Assembly: GCA_951230915.1 (NCBI GenBank)
Contig: OX579641.1
Coordinates: forward strand, 8,308,001 to 8,372,000
DNA from: Antitrichia curtipendula
Lineage: Eukaryota > Streptophyta > Bryopsida > Hypnales > Leucodontaceae
Direction: 5' to 3'
DNA: 64,000 nt
This document shows positions 51,031-63,248 of this stretch, piece after piece. Both the position numbers and the translations under genes were made by a program. Within the stretch, counting starts at the first letter, position 1. Every line of letters starts with the position of its first letter. The notes beneath the pieces are model-generated. The model was not told the origin of the DNA, searched no databases, and was given only the letters and a program-made list of their open reading frames with translations.

Positions 51031-51815
51031 TCAGTCAATTTTTTTCGGGCAGCCTTTTTGGTCTGCTAGCTTTTCAGGCAACTGTTTAAAGGCATTCAAT
51101 TTATTGGTACACATAGGAAATCAGATCTGCAGGGTAATTTCTTAGAGTGTGGAAGAGATCCCTTTGAACCACAGCAGCCAAGAGACACACTGATAAGCTT
51201 TAATTGTGCATGTAACTTATGCAAAAGAGTGTTAAAAATGGCATATCATTGCATGTGGTTTAAAAACCAAGTTTAAAACAAAAGCCAGTAGTAAAAACTC
51301 AACCAAGGAAACCATTTGGACAAACTTTGCTGAGAAAAGCTCGACTTAGATGCAAAACATTCTACTGAAAATGAAAATGCTATACTACTTTGCAAGAAAC
51401 GGGACATGCCCCAGATTCCTAAAAAACTTAGTTGCTGTAAACTGTGAATCTGCTCCATTGATCACTAAATTGATTATTTGACAATTACTATTCTCTTTAA
51501 ACACGTGCCCTGGCTTCCCATCGCTCAACACAGGAAATCGCTCCTTATCGCCAACCACGATCGGAGACAGCTTGCGCTCCTTATCACCAACCACCAGGGT
51601 TAACGAATTGGAACGTCCGGGGGCAAATCACGTCCAAAATCCGGACGTCCTGACGCAACGTCCGCGGACGCTGTTGCGTCCGCCGCGGACGTGGGGGTCA
51701 CCGTCCGATGGACGCCGACTACCGGATAGGCGGACGGTGCGGACGGGCAGATGGGCGCATTGGCGGACGGGCGGACGGTTTGTCAGCTGTCCGCCCGTCC
51801 GCCGACTAAAATATG

Positions 51816-53270
51816 ACTCATAATATACCATTGGAAAGACATTGTCGAGAGCTTTCCAATGGTATATTATGCGTCCAATTTGGACAAAAACTCCGACGGT
51901 GAGATCCTTCCAAAGATTGTAGTCGAACGCGAGGTCGGATGGGCCGTCGGACTCCAGACAATCGAGCGGACAGGCCGTCCGACCATATGAACGTCCGACG
52001 ACTAAATATGGCTCATAATATACCATTGGAAAGATATTCTCGAGAGCTTTCCAATGATATATTATGCGTCCAATTTGGACAAAAACTCCGACGGTGAGAT
52101 CCTTCCAAAGATTGGAGTCGAACGCATGGTCGGTCGCGAGGTCGGATGGGCCGTCGGACTCCGGACAGTCGAGCGGACAGGCCGTCCGCGCGAACGGGCC
52201 GTCGGAATCCGGACTGTCAAGCGGACAGGCCGTCCGACCGTCTAAATGTCCGACAACTAAATATGGCTCATAATATACCATTGGAAAGGTGTTGTGGAGA
52301 GCTTTCCAATGGTATATTATGCGTACAATTTGGACAAAAACTCCGATGGTGAGATCCTTCCAAAGATTGAGGTCTAGCTAGCTGTCTATCCATCTAACCG
52401 ACTGTCCAACTGCCCGTCTGATCATCTAACCGTCCGACGACTTAAATATGCCTTATAATATACCATTGTAAAAGTATTGTTAAGAGTTTTTCAATGGTAT
52501 ATCATGCGTTCAATTTGGACAAAAAATTCGACGGTGTGATCCCTCCAAGGATTAGGTGCTAATTATTAGTGTAATTCTTGTAATCTTGTAATCTTTTTTT
52601 GTACTTAAAAAGGTCAAGTTCGTCAAGATTTAGTTAGATGGGTGGCTTGCTTGCAATTGGATTATCAAAACCTTTGTATGCTTGATTTAAATTATATATT
52701 ATCAAGACTCTAACCATATTTTTTTTCCGCCTCTCAATTAAATCAATATTAAAATCGTTAATGTAATTAATATTGTAATCTCCAAGATTAAAAAAATGTT
52801 TTAACTTTCTAATTATAAAATCATTTGTGCATGCATTATTTCTTATTGCTACCACATTTCTTTGGCTTTAAGATTGTGGCATATATTGATAATTCTAATT
52901 ATGTTAAGATTTTTGGTCCTATTAGTTGATATTGACAATAGTATTTAAATTTTTTTGTGAAGTTAAGAAAACTATTTCTTAAGATGAAATCTACTTGTAA
53001 TCATTAAAGTATGACCTACTTATTCCAATCATTAATTTCAAAGTATCCATTCTACAAAATAACATTGTTTAAGATTTTAGAATATAACATTGCCTTAAAT
53101 GTCAAATTTAGGTGTGACGACATTAATATATGTTAAAATGTGTGTCGTAAAATCTTAAACAAATCCACAATGTATGTAAAATGAGTTGCAATGAGTTACA
53201 ATACATTGCCCAAGGTAGAATAAATCACTTATTGTGGTAGGTAGTATATGGCCAGGATATCCACCTTTGA
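51816..53270. repeat. Left arm of a 1.5-kb inverted repeat
   Basis: Nearly identical in inverse to 55448-56940, including a 73-codon frame (52634-52855 here, 55861-56082 there) that translates identically. Its outer half consists of about four units of 190-240 bp, each with AATATACCATTGGAAAG, a short loop, the inverse CTTTCCAATGGTATATT, then CCAATTTGGACAAAAACTCC and CGGACGGCC-rich sequence. Confidence 0.9.
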
Positions 53271-55447
53271 TTTTCAACATGATCTACAATAAAGAAAATC
53301 ATAAATTAATTTTGGACCAAGAATCCCTCTGGCCTTACAAAAATCCACATTATAAATCCAACGTTTTACCTAGACCTTTGAATAGACTCATAAAATTCTC
53401 TCTGACAACATATTCCCAAATACAAATATTAATTATTTATAAAAACAATATTCAATGCCATCATTATTTAGATTACAAGCATTCAAGCACTTTTCTTTAT
53501 TCAATTATAATCCACTAATTTACTCTAATGAAATCTATATTCTCTTTTGAAGTACAAGGATGCAATTGTTTTGAAAAATCAATCAATATTACATAATGTA
53601 CATGTTTGGTCTTTAAAAAATTTACGAGATCATGTGGAGATGGGTGATTCTCCATTTCACCAATATAACACCATCTAATAAAAGTATAAAATTGATTGTA
53701 CAATTGTAGTTTAATAATACTGATCCTTTAAATTTGATATGCATTCTAAGCCCAAATTTAAAGTAACCCTTCAAATCAAAATTGCATGTTTCACATTTGC
53801 ATATTACAACAAGATGAATTGATGATATTATTTTTGATGTAGAAGTACATAACAAATATGTACATAAATGAGGTCCATAATTATCATACATGAAGGGTTA
53901 TCGTATTTAAAGGTCAATCACCTTATTTACTATCAAAGCACCAATATTTCAAGTATGAGATATATTGTTGACGGTTTACAATTTAGAATGTAGGAAAATA
54001 ACTTCAATTATATTTTGGTTGTATGAATGCAATATTTAATTTTGAGCTACATTAAACTACATTAAATTACATTGAAGTGCTTAAAGCATTTTTAATAGCA
54101 TCCCCTAATAGAATAATAAAATAATAGAACTGATTGTACTATATTTAGATTGTTTATTTTGGTGTTTCAAACTATGAATGCAGTTTACAACAAAACTTAA
54201 AGAAATACTTTAGGTTATAATTACATGTTCTACTTTGTACATTGGTACATAATAATTGATGAAAAAACAGAAAACACATTGGAAACATAAATGCATAAAC
54301 TCGTGAGGTTCATATGTGCTATATTTTGATAATGATATTTAAAGGGAATTGAAGGCCAAATATATTTTGCTCATTGCACCAATGTTTTTGGTAAATAATG
54401 TAAGGGTTCAAAGTTTAGGGTTTAGGGTATAGGATTTAGGATATAAGATTTAAGGTATAGGATTTAGATTATAGGCTTACATTCGTAGAAGAATAACTTC
54501 AATTATCCTTTTTTGCATACATTAATGTATAGTAGATGCTTATAGCATTTAATAGCAGTCTTTGAAAGCAAAATTGTGCTTTTGAGAATCCAATGTTTTC
54601 AATANNNNNNNNNNNNNNNNNNNNNNNNNNNNNNNNNNNNNNNNNNNNNNNNNNNNNNNNNNNNNNNNNNNNNNNNNNNNNNNNNNNNNNNNNNNNNNNN
54701 NNNNNNNNNNNNNNNNNNNNNNNNNNNNNNNNNNNNNNNNNNNNNNNNNNNNNNNNNNNNNNNNNNNNNNNNNNNNNNNNNNNNNNNNNNNNNNNNNNNN
54801 NNNNAGTTGTTATGCAGAAGGTTGGGCAGATGGACAAGCCAAGAAGTCGGACACAAAGCTGAGCGGGTGGACACAGGATCGGACGGGTGGTCGGACAGGT
54901 GGGCTGAGGCGGACGGGCGGTCAGCCGTCCGACCATCTGACCGTCCAACAACTAAAATATGGCTCATAATATACCATTGGAAAGGTATTGTCAAGAGCTT
55001 TCCAATGATATATTATGCGTCTAATTTGGACAAAAACTTCGACGGTGAGGTCCTTACAAAGATTGAGGTCGATCGAGCCGTCCGCCCATCTGGCCGACCG
55101 ATCGTCTGACCGTCCGACGACTTAAATATGACTTACAATACATCATTGGAAAGGTATTGTCGAGAGCTTTTAAATGAAATGTCATGCGTCTAATTTGGAC
55201 AAAATTTCGACGGTGGAATCCCTCCAAGGATTAGTTGATGATCATTAGTGTAATTCCTCTAATTTTCAGCATTCTTGGAGTTATTATCTTCACTTAAGAA
55301 GATTGATTTAATCATTTTTCAATTAGGTAGGTGAATTTTATTAGTCTATTCAAATTTCTAGATAGAATATTTAATTTATATTGCTAGATTTTTGAAAATA
55401 TACAAAACTAAATTATGACTTTTTGGATATGGGACATTCTAAGTATC
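53271..55447. other. Centre of the hAT-like element
   Basis: AT-rich without recognised genes up to the gap. After it (54805-55240) come two more units of the 190-bp palindromic repeat seen in the arms, in direct orientation. A stretch of GGTTTAGGGTATAGGATTTAGG-like heptamer variants lies at about 54414-54475. Confidence 0.6.
54605..54804. other. Assembly gap (200 N)
   Basis: Exactly 200 undetermined bases, probably a placeholder. It falls between AT-rich centre sequence and GC-rich CGGACGGG repeats, so the true length and arm symmetry of the element are unknown here. Confidence 0.99.
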
Positions 55448-56940
55448 AAGGGTGGGTATCCTGGCCATATACTACCTACCACAATAAGTGATTTATTCTA
55501 CCTTGGGCAATGTATTGTAACTCATTGCAACTCATTTTACATACATTGTGGATTTGTTTAAGATTTTACGACACACGTTTTAACATATATTAATGTCGTC
55601 ACACCTAAATTTGACATTTAAGGCAATGTTATATTCTAAAATCTTAAACAATGTTATTTTGTAGAATGGATACTTTGAAATTAATGATTGGAATAAGTAG
55701 GTCATACTTTAATGATTACAAGTAGATTTCATCTTAAGAAATAGTTTTCTTAACTTCACAAAAAAATTTAAATACTATTGTCAATATCAACTAATAGGAC
55801 CAAAAATCTTAACATAATTAGAATTATCAATATATGCCACAATCTTAAAGCCAAAGAAATGTGGTAGCAATAAGAAATAATGCATGCACAAATGATTTTA
55901 TAATTAGAAAGTTAAAACATTTTTTTAATCTTGGAGATTACAATATTAATTACATTAACGATTTTAATATTGATTTAATTGAGAGGCGGAAAAAAAATAT
56001 GGTTAGAGTCTTGATAATATATAATTTAAATCAAGCATACAAAGGTTTTGATAATCCAATTGCAAGCAAGCCACCCATCTAACTAAATCTTGACGAACTT
56101 GACCTTTTTAAGTACAAAAAAAGATTACAAGATTACAAGAATTACACTAATAATTAGCACCTAATCCTTGGAGGGATCACACCGTCGAATTTTTTGTCCA
56201 AATTGAACGCATGATATACCATTGAAAAACTCTTAACAATACTTTTACAATGGTATATTATAAGGCATATTTAAGTCGTCGGACGGTTAGATGATCAGAC
56301 GGGCAGTTGGACAGTCGGTTAGATGGATAGACAGCTAGCTAGACCTCAATCTTTGGAAGGATCTCACCATCGGAGTTTTTGTCCAAATTGTACGCATAAT
56401 ATACCATTGGAAAGCTCTCCACAACACCTTTCCAATGGTATATTATGAGCCATATTTAGTTGTCGGACATTTAGACGGTCGGACGGCCTGTCCGCTTGAC
56501 AGTCCGGAGTCCGACGGCCCGTTCGCGCGGACGGCCTGTCCGCTCGACTGTCCGGAGTCCGACGGCCCATCCGACCTCGCGACCGACCATGCGTTCGACT
56601 CCAATCTTTGGAAGGATCTCACCGTCGGAGTTTTTGTCCAAATTGGACGCATAATATATCATTGGAAAGCTCTCGAGAATATCTTTCCAATGGTATATTA
56701 TGAGCCATATTTAATCGTCGGACGTTCATATGGTCGGACGGCCTGTCCGCTCGATTGTCTGGAGTCCGACGGCCCGTCCGCTGGACTGTCCGGAGTCCGA
56801 CGGCCCATCCGACCTCGCGATCGACTAAAATCTTTGGAAGGATCTCACCGTCGGAGTTTTTGTCCAAATTGGACGCATAGTATACCATTGGAAAGCTCTC
56901 GACAATGTCTTTCCAATGGTATATTATGAGCCATATTTTA
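55448..56940. repeat. Right arm of the 1.5-kb inverted repeat
   Basis: Inverse of 51816-53270 with very few differences, chiefly an extra CGTCCGCTGGACTGTCCGGAG-like segment near 56776. It again holds four palindromic units. The high identity implies a recent origin or conversion between arms. Confidence 0.9.
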
Positions 56941-59844
56941 GTCGGCGGACGGGCGGACAGCTGACAAACCGTCCGCCCATCCGCTAGTCCGCCCGTCCGC
57001 ACTGTCTGCCTGTCTACAGTCCGCTCGTCTGCCCGTCCACCCGTCCGTCGTCCGCCTGTCCGGAATGTCCGCTTGTCCGCGCATCCGACGGGCCGCCCGA
57101 CCGTCCACTGGATGGTCGGACGGCCCGTCTAGGAATGTCACAGGACGTCCGGGGGCCAGCGCCCACGTCCATCGGACGTCCGGACGTCGTGTCAACCCTG
57201 CCAACCACAACCGGGGATAGCTTGCATTCCTCATCGCCAACCACGACCGGGGACATCTTGCACTCCTTATGGCCAACCACGACCGGGGAGACCTTGGACA
57301 CCCCTCCGATACCCTGCAAAACAGAACCAGCACCATCATCGCCAAGTTTTAGAAGATCCTGCATACACCAAACAATAATTTAGTTACATAGACCAAGTAG
57401 TCTCCGAAGCTAGGGAAGTACTAGATGCTAGGAATTAAGCATCGCATATTACCACTTCACCAGGAGATGAACACCCACCAAATCCCCAGCTAAAAAAGAA
57501 AATATCTATAGACCACAGCTAACGAAGTCTCTAAGTAAGCTAAAACTAACGAACCTTTCTGAGGATCTCATCGGCATAAACATCTTGGAAAGAAGTTGCC
57601 TGCCCAAAGATAACACGCTGTAGTGCTTTGCTGGACAGATCAACTTCTTCCCGACTATATTTTGCGTAAGACTTAGTGTCCCTATGTCTAGTTACAATCA
57701 TCCCCTTTTCACGCGGGACACAAGCTTCTTCCATCCTCGTGATCCTTGTGGCTCTGCCGCTCTTGTTAGTAATTCTTTTCAGTTTCAAAGCAGGTACAGA
57801 TTCAGCCAAGGTCCGGGTTATATCACTCACGGTGTTCCTTCCCACAGGGCCACGAGAAAACCAGACAGTATCGAAAGATTTCAACCGTAGTTTCGGGGTT
57901 AGAAACAGTGGATGAACTAAGTCAATTGGATCAAATACAAGCCAATGTGCAAGAATGGACATGTACGTCGAAATCACATCAAAATCGTAGCAGTTAACAG
58001 GTTTTCTTAGACTGTCTGAACTGCACCACTGAACATCGACCTTCCAATTCTTGGACAATCCAGGCGAGAATCTGAAGAACCAGAAAATGCCCACATTGCC
58101 TTAAGAACGGGATAAAATAACTACCGCATAAAAAAATTATCCTTAAGAAAATTCGATTTGACTTAAGAACGGGATAAAGGAACTAACCTAACGAATGTCC
58201 ACGTTGCCTTAATAACGGGAAAAAAGGACTAACCTTAAGAATCGATCTCCAACCTGATCCATGCAGATCTCAAATAGGTTGTTCTCGCATTCACGTAACT
58301 CCCGGCCACCTCTCACAAAAAAGTTGCGGGTGCAAAAATACGCAAATCTTCGGTTCAATCCAGATGGATGCTTCACTGAAGCTTCTTCAGAATTCAGCAT
58401 TTGTTTCTCTTCCGTAATAGACAAGACATCACTCTTTAAAGTTTCCTTACCTAGTCCTGCACGCACAGCTCGGATAACTGCCTCATCTACTGCTCACTTG
58501 ACTCTGTGAAACCTTGGATCAGTGAGAATATTGAAAGGCAGCGCTGGCTTGGACAATGTTTGCACATAGCGCTCTTCTTCACGGGCTCGTATGATCTTGC
58601 CAATAGCTCGCAGCATACTTGCAATTCTACAAAAAATTAGAATCAGTCAAGTCATAGAATGTATTCAAGGAACTATTAACAAAGTCTGACTGCTCTCTAA
58701 CTGATGTCTCACATATCAGTCTTAAAGTACTCTACAAGACACAAGATAACCATTAGAACATACATATTACAGATCAATCTTAAGCCATGTTGCATCACAC
58801 AAGATAATAGTAAGAATTTACATTAACTGATTAACAAGAGAAATGAGATGAAGATGCATACGTTCCAGGAGGATATAACTCGCCGTTACGCTTCGCAACT
58901 TGTAACATGAACAACTGTAACATGTCTACTAATGGAAGAATATCCTTTGCCTCTGCCAAGTCCTCAATCGTGGACACGATGGAGTAACCCTTGAAACGAC
59001 GGAACTCATCGAAGGCATTGCGTGCCCAGTTCTCGGAATGTGCACTGCGACGACGGCCACCTTTCCGAACATTGTCAAGCTCAGTCTCATCAATGCTAAG
59101 AAAACGATTAGAAAGCACCAAGGACGGATCATCCTCTGTAGGACCAACAACATTATCATCATCAGATGACTAGCTCGAATCATCCTGTACAATGTAGGGA
59201 CCAGTATCGACAATGTCGGCAAGTGCTGCCAAAACATCGTCGTCATCTACAGAGTACGCGTCTGCATAGTCAGGACTCGGATGCACAAGTAAAGTAGAGT
59301 GATCAGTCAGTACATCAAGCGTATGAACACATTGATTAGAACTGGTGAGCATAGTGTCATGCTCTTCATTTTCATCATTGGCCTGAAAACTCGTAGCCTC
59401 ATATACTGAAACCTCATCGTTAGAATGCGGACACTCAATGCTGGTAATAGTTATGAAGTCACTGGAAAGTAGAGTATACTCGGCTGAAGTAACCAAGTCT
59501 GTGGAACCGATGCCCGAAACCTTATTGTCACTGAGTGACACCTGAGCATCAACCGGACCAAGATCAACAGTGAGTTCATCTGAAACCTTAGGGTTTTGTA
59601 GGTTCTCAACAGCATGAGAAGCAACAAGATACAGTGCAACCTCACTAGAGGACGAACAAGCAACAACATCTGAATCACTCAGAATCGCACATGGCAAAGC
59701 GATCATCTCAGCCTTAGGTGATATCACCACTGATTCGCTCACTCTCAAATATGGTCGTAAATCGAACGGGTCAGGTGAACTCATTCTATCAATGCACTGA
59801 ACCTCCGGACTCACACTCAATCGTCTCTTCTTACCACTCTCCAT

Positions 59845-60464
59845 GACAAAGGTTAGAGTCTATCTGTTTTGGCAGCCGCAACAGTCCGTTCCAGTTGTTT
59901 TTTTGCGTTGAGCCATTGCACACCTGCATTGCATAAATTAAAAATCAGAAAACGTACAAATACATATGAACAGGAACAAAACGAAATAAGTATACACATT
60001 AAAGCACAACCTAATGACACACACAAGCAATGAAAAACAAGATAAGCAATTACCAGCAAACGAGGGTTAGTGTTGCAGCGCCAATATGACATAAGGTAAA
60101 CGCCAGTCCGGTGCTCCGCAACAACAAACATAGCCAGCATTAGTACCAAATACCCGCAGCAACATGAACAAGAAGCAAGTGCAGCAATAACAAGAAGCAA
60201 TGCAACAAGAACAATAAACAAGAGCATAAGACAAAGAAGGAAGAAATCACCGCAATCGCCACGAGAGGAGACCGCAAGTGAACAACGATGTATCCACGGC
60301 GCGACTAACAGGCAGTCTGCGACACCTGCGAGAAGACAGACATGCACACTTGCGAGGAGGAAGGAATTGTTGCAAGACTGCAAGAGGAGAGAAGACTACG
60401 CTCCTATATGAGCGTCGACAAGGCCGTTGGCGCCAAAACGATGAGTTCAAAAACAAGCAGCGCA
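59845..60464 (-). other. Upstream region of the recombinase gene
   Basis: Moderately GC-rich sequence open for 110-176 codons in reverse frames rich in Leu and Cys. Given its place just upstream of the ATG, it is more likely promoter, 5' untranslated exon or intron than coding sequence. No TATA box could be chosen with confidence. Confidence 0.4.
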
Positions 60465-60572
60465 AAGGGAGCGCGGCGCAAATGGACAATGACGGGAGCG
60501 CCGCGCGAAGGCAAAACGAGAGCGCGGCGCAAATGGACAACGACGGGAGCGCGGCGCGAAGGCAAAATGAGA
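60465..60572 (+). repeat. GC-rich 49-bp minisatellite, left part
   Basis: Two copies of GAGCGCGGCGCAAATGGACA followed by ACGACGGGAGCGCGGCGCGAAGGC. The array continues at 63799-63897 on the far side of the CACTA element, which has split it. Confidence 0.85.
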
Positions 60573-60799
60573 CACTAGTAGAAAAATCAGCATCCAAATC
60601 AGCAGAACATTGTTGATTTTTTTTGTTGATTAAGACATATTGATTTGGACACCATGCATCTGAAAAGTGTTGATTTGGACATTAAATTTGACACTTTAGT
60701 GTTGATTTGGTCGATAATTTTGACACGTTCATGTTCATTTTCAACCAAAAAGTGTTGATTTTTAAAATGATTTTTTAACAAAAAAAAATTTAATTTTTA

Positions 60800-60925
60800 A
60801 AAAACCCGCCACCTAGGCAGGCTGCCACGCAAGCGTGCCACCAAGGCAGGCCACCACGCGGGCGCACCACCAAGGCAGGCCGCCACATGGGCCGCCACGT
60901 AGGCGCCACGCGGGCGTGTAGCCAT
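60800..60925 (+). repeat. GC-rich minisatellite inside the CACTA element
   Basis: Repeats of GCCACCAAGGCAGGCCGCCAC and variants, about 20 bp per unit and five to six units, in otherwise AT-rich DNA. Confidence 0.7.
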
Positions 60926-61059
60926 GGGGTTTTGATCCTTGGACCTCATAGTTGAGGTCCAAGGGCAAAACCATTGCACCATTCAAACTTAAGCATGACT
61001 TCATAGGAAATTTAATTTAATTTAGCTAGTTTCTTTTCATTATTTTTCGTTGGCTTTGT

Positions 61060-61400
61060 AAAATCAGCACACTTTGGAGGCCATTTAGACTTAGTAAAAC
61101 AGCTTTTTTCAAAATAATTTGAACTAAGAAAAGTTGTAAAATCAAGCTAAGTTTTACCTACAACAATTCTTTTGTGATTTTGAGTTTCCAATAAAAAGTT
61201 ATGGACAAAAATCAGTGAGGATGTTTGAAAATGTAAAAAAAAAATTCCTTCCTACACCCTCTCTGATTTTTGTCCATAACTTTCTATTGGAAACTCAAAA
61301 TCACAAACGGATTGTTGGAGGTGAAACTTAGCTTGATTTAACAACTTTTCTTAATTCAAATGTTTTTGAGAAATATTGGTCTACTATGCCAAAACAACTT
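61060..61400. repeat. Palindrome in the CACTA element, first
   Basis: The arms pair through GAGTTTCCAATAAAAAGTTATGG with its near-inverse CATAACTTTCTATTGGAAACTC, and outward through AAATCAAGCTAAGTTTTACC. Related in sequence to 9830-10285. Confidence 0.8.
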
Positions 61401-61469
61401 ATGAAGTCTGCAAGGTTTAAGAAATACCGAATTGTGAATAACATTCAATGGGATAGTTCAGGGGCTGTT

Positions 61470-61785
61470 TTCGCAGAGCACTGTACCTTTTTTCAGAAAA
61501 TGTTGAACTAAGAAAAGTTGGGAAATGAAGTTAAATTTCATTTCCAACAATCCTTATGTGATTTGGACCCTCCATTTGAAAGTTCTAGGCAAAAGTCAGA
61601 GACAGTGTTTACAAATATAAAGAAAAAGTTTCATTCCAACCTCTCTCTGAATTTTGCCCATAACTTTCAACTGGAGACTCAAAATCACTAACGGATTGTT
61701 GGAAATGGAAGTTAACTTCATTTTCCAACTTTTCTTAGTCCAAAGATTTTTCAAAAAAAGTACTGTACTATGTGAAAACAGCCTC
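61470..61785. repeat. Palindrome in the CACTA element, second
   Basis: A second hairpin, GGAAATGAAGTTAAATTTC pairing with GAAGTTAACTTCATTTTCC, and flanks GCTGTTTTCGCAGAGCA pairing with ATGTGAAAACAGC. It has the same design as the first, in tandem with it. Confidence 0.75.
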
Positions 61786-63248
61786 AAAAGTATGCTGAGT
61801 TGAAAAAATACTGAATTTTGAATTACTAAGTTAATAAAAAATATTCCCTTTGCATGTAAAATGTCAAACTTGGTGGTTTAAACTTTTCCCACATGAAATT
61901 TTAGTGATAAAAACTTGAATTTAATTTAAGATATTATGAATATTTGGCAAACATTTTACTAGGAGGTGATTTGGTCACAATTCATATTCAATTTTTCTGT
62001 AATTTAGAACATCTAGTTTGAATAGTTCTAAATTAGAATTTGGAAATTCTTAATGTAGAATTTAAATATTTAAGAACTTATAATTTGAATAAATTAAAAA
62101 ACTTGAAATTAGAATTTTGACCCCTAAAAAACAAAGTAACCTCATTTTTTACAATATAGCTATTGTTTTTGGTCATGTATTTAGAAATTGAATTTCTATT
62201 TTTTTTCATTAAAATTTGTACACATGTTGTGAAGGGATAGTTTGAAGGACTCACAATCTTTATAACTTATGATTACATCATGAGAAAGTTATTGTATGAT
62301 GTACAGGTTTTCTAGCTATGTGTGCATATAAGCTATGTAGATGTGAATGTATTTTTTGAATGAATAGGAATTTGAAATTGATTTTCTAAAATATTAATAT
62401 TGTAAAAAGTTTCAAATCATTCTATAAAAATTAGGGAGGAGAAACTTATGAGGAATTTCAATGTGTAGTTTAAAATGGAATCTCTACACTTAAGTTAATT
62501 TCAAAATTCTTTATTGAATGCAATTTTCAATATTTTCCAAAAGAAATTTAAAAATAATACACTACAACCATTGGGTTGGAAAATCTTTAGTTTCATAACT
62601 AAAATTCTTTTTATTGAATATTGTACATCATTCTCACTTTTTATCAACTTACTATTTTTTCCAAGCATGAATATGAAATATTTTTTGTTGCAATTTTTAA
62701 TATATATTCTCTTAATTATTTTTGTAGCATAAGATGGGAAGTTGCAAATTGTAGAATTGATATATACATTAAATTTTGGATAAAATGTTACAAAAATGAA
62801 ATGTAATCATTTGGGATGAATTAAACACTATTTTTTGGGGAATCCAAGCATCATGATCTTGCAATTGGTAAAGTTTTTTATTTTACAATTTCAAGAGCAA
62901 GTAATAAGTCAAATTAAGTACAAGCTAGATCGTCTAGTTAAATGTTATTGGAAAAAGAACAGAAATTAAGATTTTAGACTTGCTAAGAAGAATAAAATTT
63001 AAAAGCAATTATGGGCCTTATTATAGGAAAGAATATAGTGGTTAATACTTCAAATTTGAATAATTCTATAGAATATTTCAATATGAATTTTGAATTATTC
63101 AAATTTGATTGTTATAAGATTCAAAACTTTGATGTAATCAAGTTTTTTGAATCAAAGGTGAATTAGATTTTGAATGTAATTAGAACTCCAATTGAATTAA
63201 AAATCTAATTGAAAATAAAATACAATTCGAGCTCTACATTCATAATTT
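61786..63248. other. AT-rich interior of the CACTA element
   Basis: No coding features. Frames at 62514-62806 overlap in two phases, are hydrophobic and low in complexity, and are judged non-coding. Confidence 0.6.

Larger units (their letters stand above)
51595..57200. mobile_element. hAT-like non-autonomous element of 5.6 kb
   Basis: It starts CAGGGTTAACG; the reverse complement of its right end starts CAGGGTTGACA. The 8-bp CCAACCAC lies directly outside both ends (51587-51594 and 57201-57208). An 8-bp duplication with YAGNG-type ends is the hAT signature. No transposase domain is visible. The bulk is two inverted arms joined by an AT-rich centre containing the assembly gap. It sits in the coding repeat of the recombinase gene. 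That the host repeat also contains CCAACCAC weakens the duplication argument slightly. Confidence 0.78.
51385..59844 (-). pseudogene. Crypton-type (DUF3504-like) tyrosine recombinase gene, disrupted
   Basis: Reverse-strand exons 58862-59844, 58234-58626, 57555-58071 and 57209-57358 continued at 51385-51594 join in compatible phases, giving about 750 codons. The first 220 codons are acidic and Ser-rich. Then come an N-terminal SAM-like DNA-binding region (about 58862-59050) and a catalytic domain. The first Arg is in FVRGGRE near 58313, box II is NKSGRAT near 57755 with Lys for the usual His, the second His is in RHRD near 57686, and Tyr lies at 57668 or 57659. This order matches Crypton recombinases and their ZMYM/QRICH1 relatives. 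The C-terminal part has a repeated SPVVVGDKECKL-like motif. In-frame stops occur at 59170-59172 (TAG) and 58494-58496 (TGA). A 5.6-kb element interrupts the repeat at 51595-57200; the reading frame on both sides is still compatible across one copy of the 8-bp duplication. Intact codon phase elsewhere suggests recent loss. It may be a resident gene or a transposon's own gene. Confidence 0.83.

Noticed and set aside
52634..52855. 73-codon frame repeated identically at 55861-56082
   Set aside because: Identity comes from the inverted arms of one element; no domain is visible and the two are not independent copies.
59853..60383. Reverse frame of 176 codons, Leu/Cys-rich
   Set aside because: It lies just upstream of the recombinase ATG without family features; more likely 5' untranslated or intronic sequence.
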